DNA of 41,260 nucleotides, taken from positions 1-41,260 of the forward strand of contig CACHEI010000021.1 of NCBI GenBank assembly GCA_902578815.1, given 5' to 3'. Under the pieces are notes generated by a model. That model saw nothing but the letters and a program-made list of their open reading frames with translations, had not been told where the DNA came from and searched no databases. This stretch comes from an uncultured SAR116 cluster alpha proteobacterium. Lineage in GTDB: Bacteria; Pseudomonadota; Alphaproteobacteria; Puniceispirillales; Puniceispirillaceae. The position numbers were made by a program, and so were the translations under genes. Shown here in pieces: positions 25,057 to 34,426 of the stretch (position 1 is the first letter of the stretch; each line of letters starts with the position of its first letter).

Positions 25057-26019
25057 TTACTTGGGATTGCGAAGGCGTGGATTACTCAATATCGCCCCTA
25101 CATCTGCAGCCAGATTTAAGAGAATAAAGGTCGCCGCGAAAATCAGGCAACAGGCCTGCACTATCGGAAAGTCTCGCTTCGAAACTGCATCGACTAATAG
25201 TTGGCCAATACCCGGATAGACAAAGACTACCTCCACTAAAACAACTCCTGTAATTAAGTAGGCCATATTCAGAGCAACTACAGTAATTATTGGTGCCCAC
25301 GCGTTTGGTAGGGTATGACGTACTATAACTTTCCAACGAGACACCCCTTTCATCCTTGCCATCTCGATGTAAGGTTCAGCGAGCAAGTTTATGATGGCAG
25401 CACGCGTCATTCGCATCATATGGGCCGTGGTCACGAGTACAAGGGTCAAAGCAGGCAGAAAGGTACGAGTCAGAAGCTCAGGAAATGACATGTTCCCTGA
25501 AAGATTAGCGATTGGAGGAAAGAATCCAGTTTTGACAGATAAGTAAATAATAAGAATGTAAGCAACAAAGAACTCTGGAGAGGAGATCGACGCTAACGTG
25601 GCTATGTTTGTGAGGCGATCAAAAATCGTGTTGCGCAGTAGCGCTACTAAAATGCCGAGAAAAATTGCGACCGGTACAGCTATCACTGCAGCATAAGTGG
25701 CTAGAAAAAGGGTATTGCTAAGGCGTTCAGCAATAGCATTACCAACTGGATTGTCTGTTACGAGCGATACGCCAAAATCACCAGTGACCGCTCCTGAAAG
25801 CCACTCAAAATAACGGACGAAAGCGGGACGGTTTAGGCCAATTTTATTGCGGAAGGCTTCCACCGTCTCAGCTGTTGCGGCTTGGCCTAATACGGTTTCA
25901 GCGATGTCGCCAGGCAAAAGCTCTACCGCAAAAAAGATGACTATCGACACAATCAAAAGCGTCATGAGACCGAAACCTAACCGCTTTAAAATTAGAAAGG
26001 TAATGTCTCCCATGTTCAA
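25057..26019 (-). CDS. ABC permease (DppB-like)
   Basis: A 320-residue inner-membrane permease of the DppB/OppB type. It shows the N-terminal helix (FGLMTLLIVSIVIFFAVELLPG), the periplasmic GLNRPAFVRYFEWLSG stretch with TGDFGVSL, and five further helices. The EAA loop for ATPase contact is YIEMARMKGVSRWKVIVRHT followed by LPNAWAP, and the end is FVYPGIGQLLVDAVSKRDFP. The start could be the ATG at 26019 or the second ATG at 26013; spacing does not decide. The operon neighbour upstream (VOC protein) is 53 bases away. Confidence 0.92.
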   Translation of the reverse strand: MNMGDITFLILKRLGFGLMTLLIVSIVIFFAVELLPGDIAETVLGQAATAETVEAFRNKIGLNRPAFVRYFEWLSGAVTGDFGVSLVTDNPVGNAIAERLSNTLFLATYAAVIAVPVAIFLGILVALLRNTIFDRLTNIATLASISSPEFFVAYILIIYLSVKTGFFPPIANLSGNMSFPELLTRTFLPALTLVLVTTAHMMRMTRAAIINLLAEPYIEMARMKGVSRWKVIVRHTLPNAWAPIITVVALNMAYLITGVVLVEVVFVYPGIGQLLVDAVSKRDFPIVQACCLIFAATFILLNLAADVGAILSNPRLRNPK

Positions 26020-26072
26020 AAGCCTTTATTATTGAGACAATGTAAGCCTAATTTGATTTAACAAGATTATAA

Positions 26073-26876
26073 TTACGCGACGATCTCTAGGTGTCCATAT
26101 TCTGCATTTGGATAAAGTGAAATGGGCACGTTTTCATGGCCCAATAATACCACCGAGAAGATGCCTTCACCTCGCTTTTCAAGTATTGACCGCAATTGCG
26201 ATGACCTTGGAGCAGGAGAAAACAGATCAATCCAATGTCCGCTAAGCAACTTAAAACGTTGCCCAGCATGTGGTTCATCCCAGGCGGGTGTCAAAATGGC
26301 AGTCAGATTAAGAAGCCTTGACATATGGTCAACTGCCAAGTCCAAATCATCAACAGCTAAACGTACACCTCCAATACCAACTGCTCCATTCGCGTGATCA
26401 AGGCCAGATTGAGGTATACGCAGATTGCGTCCAACCGTATCCTCCACCATAAATGGTAAGACGGGATGTCCAATGCCAATACCGGTGTTCAACAATTTAA
26501 CTCCCCATTCCTTTCCGTTTTCCAGAAATTTTGAATGCGTTGTTGGTCCTTTAATCGGTAGATTAGCAGCATTAACACGCACCATCTCAATTTCGGCATT
26601 TTCAACTTCCAAACAAAAATCCGCCCAACCATCACCGTGTTGGCCGATCTTATGTAAACGATGTTTTAAGCGCGCATCTGGTTCTTGAACGGTAAGGATT
26701 TCGATGTAGGAACCATCTTTAAAGCAAATAAGTTTTTGCCGATTTGGAGCATGTTCGCGACCGGCATCCAACCGTTCACTAATTGTGAAACCTGCTTGAA
26801 CAAAAGCAGTGCAAACTTCTTCTAGTTGAGAACAATCGTTCACCCAAAAGATAAGATGGTCAAATCCTTTTATCAT
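26073..26876 (-). CDS. VOC-superfamily, glyoxalase-like protein
   Basis: The 267 residues from ATG 26876 form two vicinal-oxygen-chelate-like halves. The first begins FDHLIFWVNDCSQLEEVCTA and QAGFTISERLDAGREHAPNR, matching the Glyoxalase_3 type. The second starts near GVRLAVDDLDLAVDHMSRLL and ends in a WIDLFSP strand. Such proteins use a metal to act on small carbonyl or vicinal-oxygen compounds; the exact reaction here cannot be read. The longer frame to 26957 would overlap the flavoprotein gene's stop, so the inner ATG (25-base gap) is preferred. Position in the operon suggests it acts on an intermediate of the pathway. Confidence 0.8.
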   Translation of the reverse strand: MIKGFDHLIFWVNDCSQLEEVCTAFVQAGFTISERLDAGREHAPNRQKLICFKDGSYIEILTVQEPDARLKHRLHKIGQHGDGWADFCLEVENAEIEMVRVNAANLPIKGPTTHSKFLENGKEWGVKLLNTGIGIGHPVLPFMVEDTVGRNLRIPQSGLDHANGAVGIGGVRLAVDDLDLAVDHMSRLLNLTAILTPAWDEPHAGQRFKLLSGHWIDLFSPAPRSSQLRSILEKRGEGIFSVVLLGHENVPISLYPNAEYGHLEIVA

Positions 26877-26901
26877 TGCCCAATCTTTCGACAAATAAAA
26901 T

Positions 26902-28206
26902 TCATAGACCAAACCTAGCTGGAGCAAAGGGCGATGGGTCAACACATGTGGACCCACCTATAACTAACTCTGCAGCAAGTCGGCCACCACCTGGACCCAA
27001 ACCAAATCCATGACCTGAAAACCCAGTCGCGAAGATTAAACTCGGAACAGAAGCAGAAGTGCCTATTAGCGGTAAAGCATCTGGTGTTACGTCTATAAGC
27101 CCACCCCAACGATCGGCAATCTGAATTTGATCAAAAACTGGGAAAGCCCTTTTAAGGCGCTGAGCAGCCTCTTCCAAGACTGCCTGTGCAGGTGCTGGGT
27201 TTGCAATACGTTCAAGTTCAAAAGGAGTTGTCTCATCCAATGCCCATTTTCGAGCACGTTTGAGCTCATGAAAGAACGCTGCTCCAAAACGCAGGCGCAA
27301 CTGACGCAGACCCTGCAATAGTTGGGGACGAAAAGCCCAAACCAAGCGAAAACTGTCTGGAACTATGTCGAAGATAGTGGCATCAGCTTGGGACACGATA
27401 TAGCCACCATCAGCGCGTTTGCGCCAACCAAAGCGCCTTCCTGCAACCGAGATGTTTGGGCCATTCGGAAAGGGCAGTGTGCGCATAGCAGATCCCATAA
27501 CATTAAGTGCTGGCAGATTTATTCCTTCTTGCCCAGCGAATAAACGCGACCATGCTCCACCAGCTAAAACTACCGCATCACACCTTATTGCTCCTTTCTC
27601 TGTTACAACTTCTCGCACCTGTCCCGCATATCGCTCAAGTCCGCGGACAGCGGTATTTTGAAAAATTTTCGCGCCTGCATCCGCTGCCGCAGTACATATC
27701 ACAGAGGCGGCTAGTGAAGGTTCAGCGCAGCCATCTGATGGAGTGAATAGTGCGCCATCACGCGGCAGGTTTGTCCCACCCGGTATCAGCTGGTCAACTT
27801 CTGAAGCAGTTATCATGTGACTGTCTAATCCAAAGTCTCGTATTGAGGACAGCCAGTTTACATAATGCTCTGTATCTCCGTGTTGTCGGCCAGAAAAATA
27901 GACAATGCCAGTAGTTCGATATCCAGTTTCAAGTTTACCAAATACCTCTTTGTCCTGCCAGTCTCGCGCGCTTTGTTGCATAAGCGGAATTTCCTTGGGA
28001 TCGCGTAAGGTTTTGCGACACCATCCCCAATTACGACCAGTCTGCTCGCCGCCGATTATACCTTTTTCGCATAATGTTACTCTGTAGCCTGCAACCGCAA
28101 GATGCCATGCTGCAGAGACACCCACGATACCACCACCGATAATTACCACATCTGTTTGCTTTGGAAGCGGTGTGTTAGTCATGTTTAATTTTTTATCTTT
28201 AGGCAT
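26902..28206 (-). CDS. DAO-family FAD-dependent amine oxidoreductase
   Basis: The 434 residues are of the glycine/sarcosine/D-amino-acid oxidase type. The FAD motif VVIIGGGIVGVSAAWHLAVA and GYRVTLCEKG lie at the N-terminus, GGEQTGRNWGWC near the usual flavin loop, and the C-terminal signature GFSGHGFGLGPGGGRLAAEL closes the FAD site. Family members oxidise secondary or primary amines. With the GcvT-like protein in the same operon, oxidative N-demethylation of a methylated amine is plausible. The start may be ATG 28206, eight bases after the sulfurtransferase stop, or the inner ATG at 28182; no ribosome site decides. Confidence 0.87.
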   Translation of the reverse strand: MPKDKKLNMTNTPLPKQTDVVIIGGGIVGVSAAWHLAVAGYRVTLCEKGIIGGEQTGRNWGWCRKTLRDPKEIPLMQQSARDWQDKEVFGKLETGYRTTGIVYFSGRQHGDTEHYVNWLSSIRDFGLDSHMITASEVDQLIPGGTNLPRDGALFTPSDGCAEPSLAASVICTAAADAGAKIFQNTAVRGLERYAGQVREVVTEKGAIRCDAVVLAGGAWSRLFAGQEGINLPALNVMGSAMRTLPFPNGPNISVAGRRFGWRKRADGGYIVSQADATIFDIVPDSFRLVWAFRPQLLQGLRQLRLRFGAAFFHELKRARKWALDETTPFELERIANPAPAQAVLEEAAQRLKRAFPVFDQIQIADRWGGLIDVTPDALPLIGTSASVPSLIFATGFSGHGFGLGPGGGRLAAELVIGGSTCVDPSPFAPARFGL

Positions 28207-28214
28207 TGCAGTTG

Positions 28215-29063
28215 CTAATCTTTCACTGTCAGTTTTTCAGTATCTATTTGTTGAGCCCATTCGTGCCATGAGCCATCATATAGTTTCCATTCTTTATTGC
28301 CGAGACGTTCAATCATGAAACCAAGAAGAGCCGCTGTTACACCCGATCCACATGTACACACTATCTTTCCAGATAAATCGATACCAGCCGTTTCGAATAT
28401 CGCTGCTGCTTTCGACTTTGAAATAAAGGTAAAATTGTTCTCTGCGTCAAAAAATTTCCCCCAATGTATATTGATCGCGCCTGGCATGAAGCCGCTGGGA
28501 ACACCTGGATAGCCGGAGCCTTCAATACCATCAAAACGAGCCGGTGTTCGGGCATCAACAACTGTTGTGTCACCGGACTTTACAGCCTTTTTCATTTCTT
28601 CAATATTTAGGATACTGCTAGGATTTAATGTTACCGTGAATCCTGGGCTCATCGGACGGGCAGGTGCAGGCCCAACCTCAAGTGGCCGGTTTTCAGCTTT
28701 CCACTTTCGGAGACCACCGTCTAGAATAGAGATATTTTGGTGGCCGAACACACGAAACATCCACCAAAGCCGGGCAGAAACATAACTAGAATCATAGACG
28801 ATCACATGAGTGTCATTTTTTATGCCTAGTTTTGCACATTCACTTGCGAACAAGTTTTGTGATGGAAGCATGTTTGCATAGGGAGACTTTGGATCAGAAA
28901 TAACATTCAAATCTATGAATTGAGCTGTTGGAATATGAGATTTCAAAAACTCATCAAAACCATTCTTTTCAGAGTCAGGGACAAACCACGTGCAATCAAG
29001 GATCACGATATTTGATTCATCTGCATGCTTCTGAAGCCACTCAGTTGTAACTAGCCAATCCAT
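28215..29063 (-). CDS. sseA: 3-mercaptopyruvate sulfurtransferase
   Basis: From ATG 29063 the protein is 282 residues, the normal length for SseA. It has two rhodanese domains. The first is inactive (LVTTEWLQKHADESNIVILD). The second ends in the catalytic cysteine loop CGSGVTA, the form typical of 3-mercaptopyruvate (not thiosulfate) enzymes. It moves the sulfane sulfur of 3-mercaptopyruvate to thiols or cyanide, giving pyruvate. An AAGGAAGG site lies 6 bases upstream of ATG 29063. The long open frame to 29159 is overlap with hyuB. It sits inside the hydantoinase operon (28-base gap after hyuB), which is unusual and hints at sulfur in the substrate. Confidence 0.93.
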   Translation of the reverse strand: MDWLVTTEWLQKHADESNIVILDCTWFVPDSEKNGFDEFLKSHIPTAQFIDLNVISDPKSPYANMLPSQNLFASECAKLGIKNDTHVIVYDSSYVSARLWWMFRVFGHQNISILDGGLRKWKAENRPLEVGPAPARPMSPGFTVTLNPSSILNIEEMKKAVKSGDTTVVDARTPARFDGIEGSGYPGVPSGFMPGAINIHWGKFFDAENNFTFISKSKAAAIFETAGIDLSGKIVCTCGSGVTAALLGFMIERLGNKEWKLYDGSWHEWAQQIDTEKLTVKD

Positions 29064-29091
29064 TATGGCCTTCCTTGAAGTTAGTTTGCGT

Positions 29092-31104
29092 CTATTCGGA
29101 CGCAATGCGCCACGATTCTGCAGCCCGCGATAGAATTTCAGAATGAATGCTGGAAACATCTCCCGGTTTAACAGCTATGTTGTCTTTCAATCTGGCATTG
29201 ATCTCTTCATAGAGCGCGCTAAATGAGATCTGTCGCTGTACGGTTGGTAAAACAGAAATAGTATCGCAAATAGCGTCATGGAGCTCTTCAGGCCATCGAG
29301 CTTGATAAGCATCTCGTGCTTCACCAAACTCATAAAAACTTAAAGGACCGCGTTCCTCACGGATTTTCTCTCTCAGGGCTGTGGTCATAATTTCATCAAC
29401 ACCACTATTTAGGGAAGCTACTACCCCGTAATCGCGCCTCGCTGTTTCAAAAGTCAAGTACCCATCAACAACATCATTAAAAACTCTTTCAGCAGGCCGT
29501 TTAAGGGGGTCTCCATAGCCACCACCACCTTGAGTGCCAAAGCTTAGGACATCCCCCGCATTCATTTCAAGAACGTCAATAATGCCAATTTCGCGAGGTT
29601 CTTTGCCAAAAGGTTTATAAAGAGAATAACCTGTGGAGCCGGGCTTGCCACCCAAGCGCCCAGACGGTGGAAACTTATAGCGCTCCATATTACGAGCAGT
29701 TACAGTGGTGAATGGTGCGTTGGTTTCAAACTCAACAATAGCACCAGTGCCACCGCGATATTCCCCAGCACCACCTGAGTCCTCCCGTAAGCCATATTTG
29801 CGAATTAAAATCTCTGGCATCTCCCGCTCTAACAGTTCGGTCGGTACATTCTTTAGAAAATTTAAAATCACCATGGTGCCATCCACACCATCAATAGAGG
29901 GTCTAGCGCCTGAACCTCCAACGAGAGGTTGTATTACGCTCACTCGTGTCCGAGACGTTGCCCGGTCTGGCAAAGCAACAAGAAGAATGGCTGCCTGTCC
30001 AGAGTCCGTAGCTGGCAACTGATTAGGCACTGCCTGTGACAGAGCACCAATTATTACGTCGCATACCTTATGCGAGGTCGAATACCGTGCCCCACATGCC
30101 GCACCTTCTTCAGGATTGATAAGAGATCCGGCCGGTGCATCAATTTTGAATGGTCGTACTAGTCCAGCATTGTAGGAGATGGTTGGCTCTCTCGTGCATA
30201 ACCAGTTCACAAGGCCGGTGATCATCATCCAATGCCCATCTTGAGAATGCGAAGGCAAGTTGAGCGCGGCGCGCACCTGTGGTGCCGTGCCGGCAAAATC
30301 CATCAAGAATGTACCCGCGTTTACTTTAAGGGACAATTTTATGCGCAACAGGCCAAGCCCAACCGCGTCACCTTCTATATAGTCACTGTATGTGTAGGTT
30401 CCGTCTGGCACCGTTGAGATCAAACGACGGGATTGCTGTTCCGCGTAATCAAGCGAATTTGTAATACTCTCAGAAAATGCTGTAACACCATAGCGTTTTA
30501 TCACTTGTGCGATGCGACGCTCACCAGTAGATAGAGCGGCTAGGCAAGCTTTCATATCCCCCCAATTTTCTTCACCAGTGCGGGTATTAATTAAAAAAAG
30601 TTTCAGAAAATCTTCATCCAAAATACCTTCGCGGTATAAGCGCCGAGGTGGCACCCGGATTCCTTCCTGAGTTATGTCAGTATTTGATGGAGCGATACTG
30701 CCAGCCACTCGGCCGCCTACGTCAGACATATGAATAAATGTCCAAACATAGCAAATCAGCGTATTTTCATGAAATACAGGACTCCACAAATAAATATCGT
30801 TTAAATGAGTGGCCATCCCTCTAGTCGCGAAAGGATCGTTTGTAATGAACACGTCCCTTGGCCGCACATCGGTGCCCATTGAACGGATAGCTTCAGCCAT
30901 GGGATGACCGATCATCATTAATACGCCGTAGCGACGTGAAGCAGCAAAAACTTCACCATCTGGGCTTACTAAGACCGTACCATAATCCTGAGTTTCTTTT
31001 ATAAAAACAGTGTAGGCGGTTCGAAAGAGCGCCTGGGCCATCTCATCGACAATAGCCTGAAACCGATTAATCAAAATTTCAAGTGTGATAAGGTCGCTCG
31101 TCAC
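29092..31104 (-). CDS. hyuB: Hydantoinase/oxoprolinase subunit B
   Basis: The B subunit of ATP-dependent hydantoinase/5-oxoprolinase-type enzymes, which open cyclic amide rings together with HyuA. The product is 670 residues from GTG 31104. Family motifs are visible: IGHPMAEAIRSMG, DVFITNDPFATRGMATHLND, GEENWGDMKACLAALSTGER, and the C-terminal FGTQGGGGYGDPLKRPAE. GTG 31104 is chosen because it overlaps the hyuA stop as GTGA, with GGGGTAAG just upstream, the standard sign of translational coupling. The frame runs open to 31131 inside hyuA. The size and motif set are normal. Confidence 0.92.
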   Translation of the reverse strand: MTSDLITLEILINRFQAIVDEMAQALFRTAYTVFIKETQDYGTVLVSPDGEVFAASRRYGVLMMIGHPMAEAIRSMGTDVRPRDVFITNDPFATRGMATHLNDIYLWSPVFHENTLICYVWTFIHMSDVGGRVAGSIAPSNTDITQEGIRVPPRRLYREGILDEDFLKLFLINTRTGEENWGDMKACLAALSTGERRIAQVIKRYGVTAFSESITNSLDYAEQQSRRLISTVPDGTYTYSDYIEGDAVGLGLLRIKLSLKVNAGTFLMDFAGTAPQVRAALNLPSHSQDGHWMMITGLVNWLCTREPTISYNAGLVRPFKIDAPAGSLINPEEGAACGARYSTSHKVCDVIIGALSQAVPNQLPATDSGQAAILLVALPDRATSRTRVSVIQPLVGGSGARPSIDGVDGTMVILNFLKNVPTELLEREMPEILIRKYGLREDSGGAGEYRGGTGAIVEFETNAPFTTVTARNMERYKFPPSGRLGGKPGSTGYSLYKPFGKEPREIGIIDVLEMNAGDVLSFGTQGGGGYGDPLKRPAERVFNDVVDGYLTFETARRDYGVVASLNSGVDEIMTTALREKIREERGPLSFYEFGEARDAYQARWPEELHDAICDTISVLPTVQRQISFSALYEEINARLKDNIAVKPGDVSSIHSEILSRAAESWRIASE

Positions 31105-33152
31105 GCTGATCTTACCCCTATTATATTCCAAAAAGCGTCTATTGAAATGTCAAACCCGCAGGGTACGTAGACTGTAGTGTCATATTGTTCCACAATAGCG
31201 GGTCCGCTAAATGTATCGCCGGGTTGCAAAGACGCCCGTTGATAAATTGTTGCATCATATGATTTCCCGTTTTCAAATATTTTGCGTTTAATTGATCCAA
31301 CTTTTGTTTTAGTTCCGAATGGTCGCAGACTTTTCAAATCAGGCTTGTTTGTTAATCCGATAATCTGGGTTCGTGCTTCTAGAAGTCGGATAGGTGTATC
31401 CAAATCATCGATGCCATAAATTAATTTATAATGCTTACGAAACCAACTTTCGATGTTTGGAACATTAATGCTGAGGTCATTTGGAAAACAAATGTTCAAC
31501 TCAAAAGATTGACCCTCAAAACACATATCTGCAGATCTGACTATTTGAGTTGAGAGAACATCTACACCTTGCCCATCAAGCCAAGTTCTAGCGTCTTTTT
31601 CTAGTCTCGCATAAGTATTACCAAGTTCTTGTAACGAAATTTCTTTGGTGCCTCTCCACAAGCTAGCCACAAAATCTGCACGGAGGTCAGCCACTAAACA
31701 GCCTAACGCGCACAGTAGGCCGGGCATTGGAGGCACGATTAGGTTTTTTAGATCTAGTTCTCTTGCCAAAAGAAAAGAATGGGTCGGTCCAGCGGCACCA
31801 TAACAAAATAAAGAAAATTCACTTGTTTCAATACCGCGCCGCGCAATTTGTGGAAGCGCTTCTGCATAAATATTTGCCGTAGCAACCTGCAGGATTGCAT
31901 CAGCAGTTTGCTCTGCAGAAAGCTTAAGCCGGTCACCAAGGGATTTCAAAGCTTGTTTGGCGAGGTCAAGATCTAGCCTCATGTTACCACCTAGGATGCC
32001 GTCAGGTGATAGAATGCCAAGATATGCATAAGCATCTGTAACTGTTGGCTCTTCACCTCCAAGTCCATAACAGGCAGGTCCTGGTCGGGCTCCAGCACTC
32101 CGCGGCCCCACTTTCAACATGCCTTCTGGGTCAAGCCACGCCACCGATCCACCACCAGCACCTATAGCTGAAACATCGACAGCAGGCATTGAAATTGGGT
32201 ATTCGCCAACGGTATTTTCATTAGAATAAGGCATGGCTTGGTCTACAATCGAAATATCAACGCTAGTACCGCCCATATCTAGCGTGATCATCTTTGTTTC
32301 GCCTATAGTTTGGCCAACATAAAAAGCGCCTGTGACACCAGAAGCGGGTCCGGAAAGCAACGTTTCTACGGGTCGCTCGCCGGCACCTTTAAGACCCATT
32401 ACGCCACCGTTAGACTTTGTAGAAAAAATTTGAGTGAGTAATCCTGTGTCTTCAGTTTTTTGTTTAAGCGAACTGAAACAATCACGCATTCGCGCACCTA
32501 CATAGGCATTGATTACACTCACAAGACAGCGCTCATATTCGCGTTGTTGAGGCCAAAGGTCACTCGAGGCAATTACGTACATATTTGGGAATTCAGCCTT
32601 GATCCAATCCTTGGCCTGTTTTTCATGGGCGTCAAAGCGGTAGGAGTGTAGAAAACAAAGGGCAATATTTTCGACTCCTTGTTTTGCTAATTTACGCGCC
32701 GCGGCAATGACATTTTCTTTTTTAAGCGGTAGAATCACTTCGCCGTTGTGACCAATGCGTTCTTCTAATTCTAAAACATAACGGCGACGGCATAAGGTAT
32801 TAGGACGAGGCGCAAAAAGATCATTAGCTTGTGGAAGGCGCAACCGTCGTAATTCAAGAATATCACGGAACCCCTTGCTTGTAAGTAATCCCACTTCAAC
32901 GCCATCCCGCTCTAGTAGCGTGTTCACTCCTAAGGTTGTGCCATGTGAAAAATAGGACACTTCAGAGGGTTCCACGTCATGCTTCTCGTGAAGTTGGACG
33001 AGGCCATCTACTATTGACTGTTCGGGCATCTTACGATTGGAGGGGTTTTTTAAAGCGACCAAGTTACCAGAATCATCATCTACAAGCAGAATATCGGTAA
33101 ACGTACCACCTATATCAGCACCAAAGCGGTAACGAGTTTTCTTTTTTTCCAT
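31101..33152 (-). CDS. hyuA: Hydantoinase/oxoprolinase subunit A
   Basis: The A subunit carries the ATP-binding (actin-like) part. The product is 683 residues from ATG 33152. It shows FGADIGGTFTDILLVDDDSG at the N-terminus, SHGTTLGVNTLLERDG, the phosphate loop LDMGGTSVDISIV, AIGAGGGSVAWLD, and SAGARPGPACYGLGGEEPTV. All are typical of HyuA and of the first half of 5-oxoprolinase. Substrates in the family include hydantoins, N-methylhydantoin, 5-oxoproline and (for acetone carboxylase relatives) ketones; sequence alone does not decide. The longer frame starts at a TTG (33188) and is less likely. It overlaps hyuB by four bases. Confidence 0.93.
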   Translation of the reverse strand: MEKKKTRYRFGADIGGTFTDILLVDDDSGNLVALKNPSNRKMPEQSIVDGLVQLHEKHDVEPSEVSYFSHGTTLGVNTLLERDGVEVGLLTSKGFRDILELRRLRLPQANDLFAPRPNTLCRRRYVLELEERIGHNGEVILPLKKENVIAAARKLAKQGVENIALCFLHSYRFDAHEKQAKDWIKAEFPNMYVIASSDLWPQQREYERCLVSVINAYVGARMRDCFSSLKQKTEDTGLLTQIFSTKSNGGVMGLKGAGERPVETLLSGPASGVTGAFYVGQTIGETKMITLDMGGTSVDISIVDQAMPYSNENTVGEYPISMPAVDVSAIGAGGGSVAWLDPEGMLKVGPRSAGARPGPACYGLGGEEPTVTDAYAYLGILSPDGILGGNMRLDLDLAKQALKSLGDRLKLSAEQTADAILQVATANIYAEALPQIARRGIETSEFSLFCYGAAGPTHSFLLARELDLKNLIVPPMPGLLCALGCLVADLRADFVASLWRGTKEISLQELGNTYARLEKDARTWLDGQGVDVLSTQIVRSADMCFEGQSFELNICFPNDLSINVPNIESWFRKHYKLIYGIDDLDTPIRLLEARTQIIGLTNKPDLKSLRPFGTKTKVGSIKRKIFENGKSYDATIYQRASLQPGDTFSGPAIVEQYDTTVYVPCGFDISIDAFWNIIGVRSA

Positions 33153-33226
33153 CGTCCTGTTAAACTCCACGTAGAGTTCATACGGCAATTAATATTTTGG
33201 ATGCGTGTTGGCTTTTAGCTGGAATA

Positions 33227-34426
33227 TCAAGCTTTCATAAGGTTGCGTTCGCGGTCAATAAATGGAGTATCTGCTACCCGAGCTACTTTCAACGAGCCAC
33301 CACAGTCGATCTGAACTTTTTTGCCGATTATAGCTTGTTCCACTACGATATAACCCATTGCGATCGGCGCTCCCAGTGCAGGCGACCCCGTGGAAGAAGT
33401 AATTAATCCGATGACCTCTCCATCCAAAACAACCTTATCGCCGCTCAGGGGAACTTCATGCCCTTCCAGTACAAAGCCTACAAATTTATTTTCAGGATTT
33501 TTTTGTTTCGCGGCAACTAATGCCTCACGTGATTGATAAGGGCCTTTCGTTTCACTGATCATCCATGTTAAACCGACATCGACCGGAGTGTGTTGCCAAT
33601 CAAAGTCGAACCCAAAATTCAAAATCCCGGCTTCAATTCGCCTGATATTAAGTGAATGGCTGCCAGCAAGTCCACCACCCGCAGCTTCAACTGCCTTCTT
33701 TAGATCAACAAAAAATTTTGGACCATACTCTACATCAACATAAATATCATAGCCCAATTCAGCTGTGTACCCAGTTCGCGTAATGGTAACAGGGACACCA
33801 CACAAGTCGGCACGTAGCAGCCCAAAAGGTGGGACATTCTCAAGAGAACGCTCACAAACAGAATTCAGGATATCTCGCGAAAGTGGTCCTTGAACACTTG
33901 CGACATGCAGCTTGTCGTTATAACTCTGCAATTTCACATCGCGACTGCCAACGTTACTGTACAGTAACTCTTCAGCATTACCAGGCCCTCCAACCCACCA
34001 GAATTTCCGCTCATTGAAACGCACAAAAATGCCATCTTCAACAATTCCACCATTGGCATGGCATAGAACTGAGTAAAACGCTTTTTGATCCGGTAGTTTC
34101 TTTACATCGCGCGGCATCAGATCATTAACTAGATCAAGAGAGTCAGGTCCAGTCACTTCGATAACTTCTTCCCCAGTAACATCAATGAGTCCTGCTGAGT
34201 TTCGAATGTGCCAGTATTCTTCTACAGGGTCTGTAAATACGTCGGGCTTTAAATAGGTGTTGTGAATGTGAAATTCTTTAGCATGCCCGATTACATCGTG
34301 AAAAGCTGTGCGCTTTAATCCAGATTTTGCACGCATGCCAAAATGTTTATAAGGCTGCTTTCCAAGGATTGCTGTGAATTGTGTCGAGATAATTCTTGTG
34401 TCAGGGCGTGATTTAAATTTAGCCAT
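33227..34426 (-). CDS. GcvT-family aminomethyltransferase/demethylase-like protein
   Basis: First gene of the operon, 399 residues. The fold is that of glycine-cleavage T-protein: GLIDVTGEEVIEVTGPDSLD, LMPRDVKKLPDQKAFYSVLC, HANGGIVEDGIFVRF with the acidic residue near the folate site, VASVQGPLSRDIL, RTGYTAELGYDIYV, and the C-terminal barrel GFVLEGHEVPLSGDKVV with a STGSPALGAPIAMGYI end. The N-terminal ~50 residues (KSGLKRTAFHDVIGHAKEFH) differ from true GcvT and recall folate-dependent demethylases such as DmdA and dimethylglycine-type enzymes. It likely passes a methyl or methylene group from an N- or S-methyl compound to tetrahydrofolate. AAAGGATC precedes ATG 34426. A hairpin lies in its leader. 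Confidence 0.85.
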   Translation of the reverse strand: MAKFKSRPDTRIISTQFTAILGKQPYKHFGMRAKSGLKRTAFHDVIGHAKEFHIHNTYLKPDVFTDPVEEYWHIRNSAGLIDVTGEEVIEVTGPDSLDLVNDLMPRDVKKLPDQKAFYSVLCHANGGIVEDGIFVRFNERKFWWVGGPGNAEELLYSNVGSRDVKLQSYNDKLHVASVQGPLSRDILNSVCERSLENVPPFGLLRADLCGVPVTITRTGYTAELGYDIYVDVEYGPKFFVDLKKAVEAAGGGLAGSHSLNIRRIEAGILNFGFDFDWQHTPVDVGLTWMISETKGPYQSREALVAAKQKNPENKFVGFVLEGHEVPLSGDKVVLDGEVIGLITSSTGSPALGAPIAMGYIVVEQAIIGKKVQIDCGGSLKVARVADTPFIDRERNLMKA

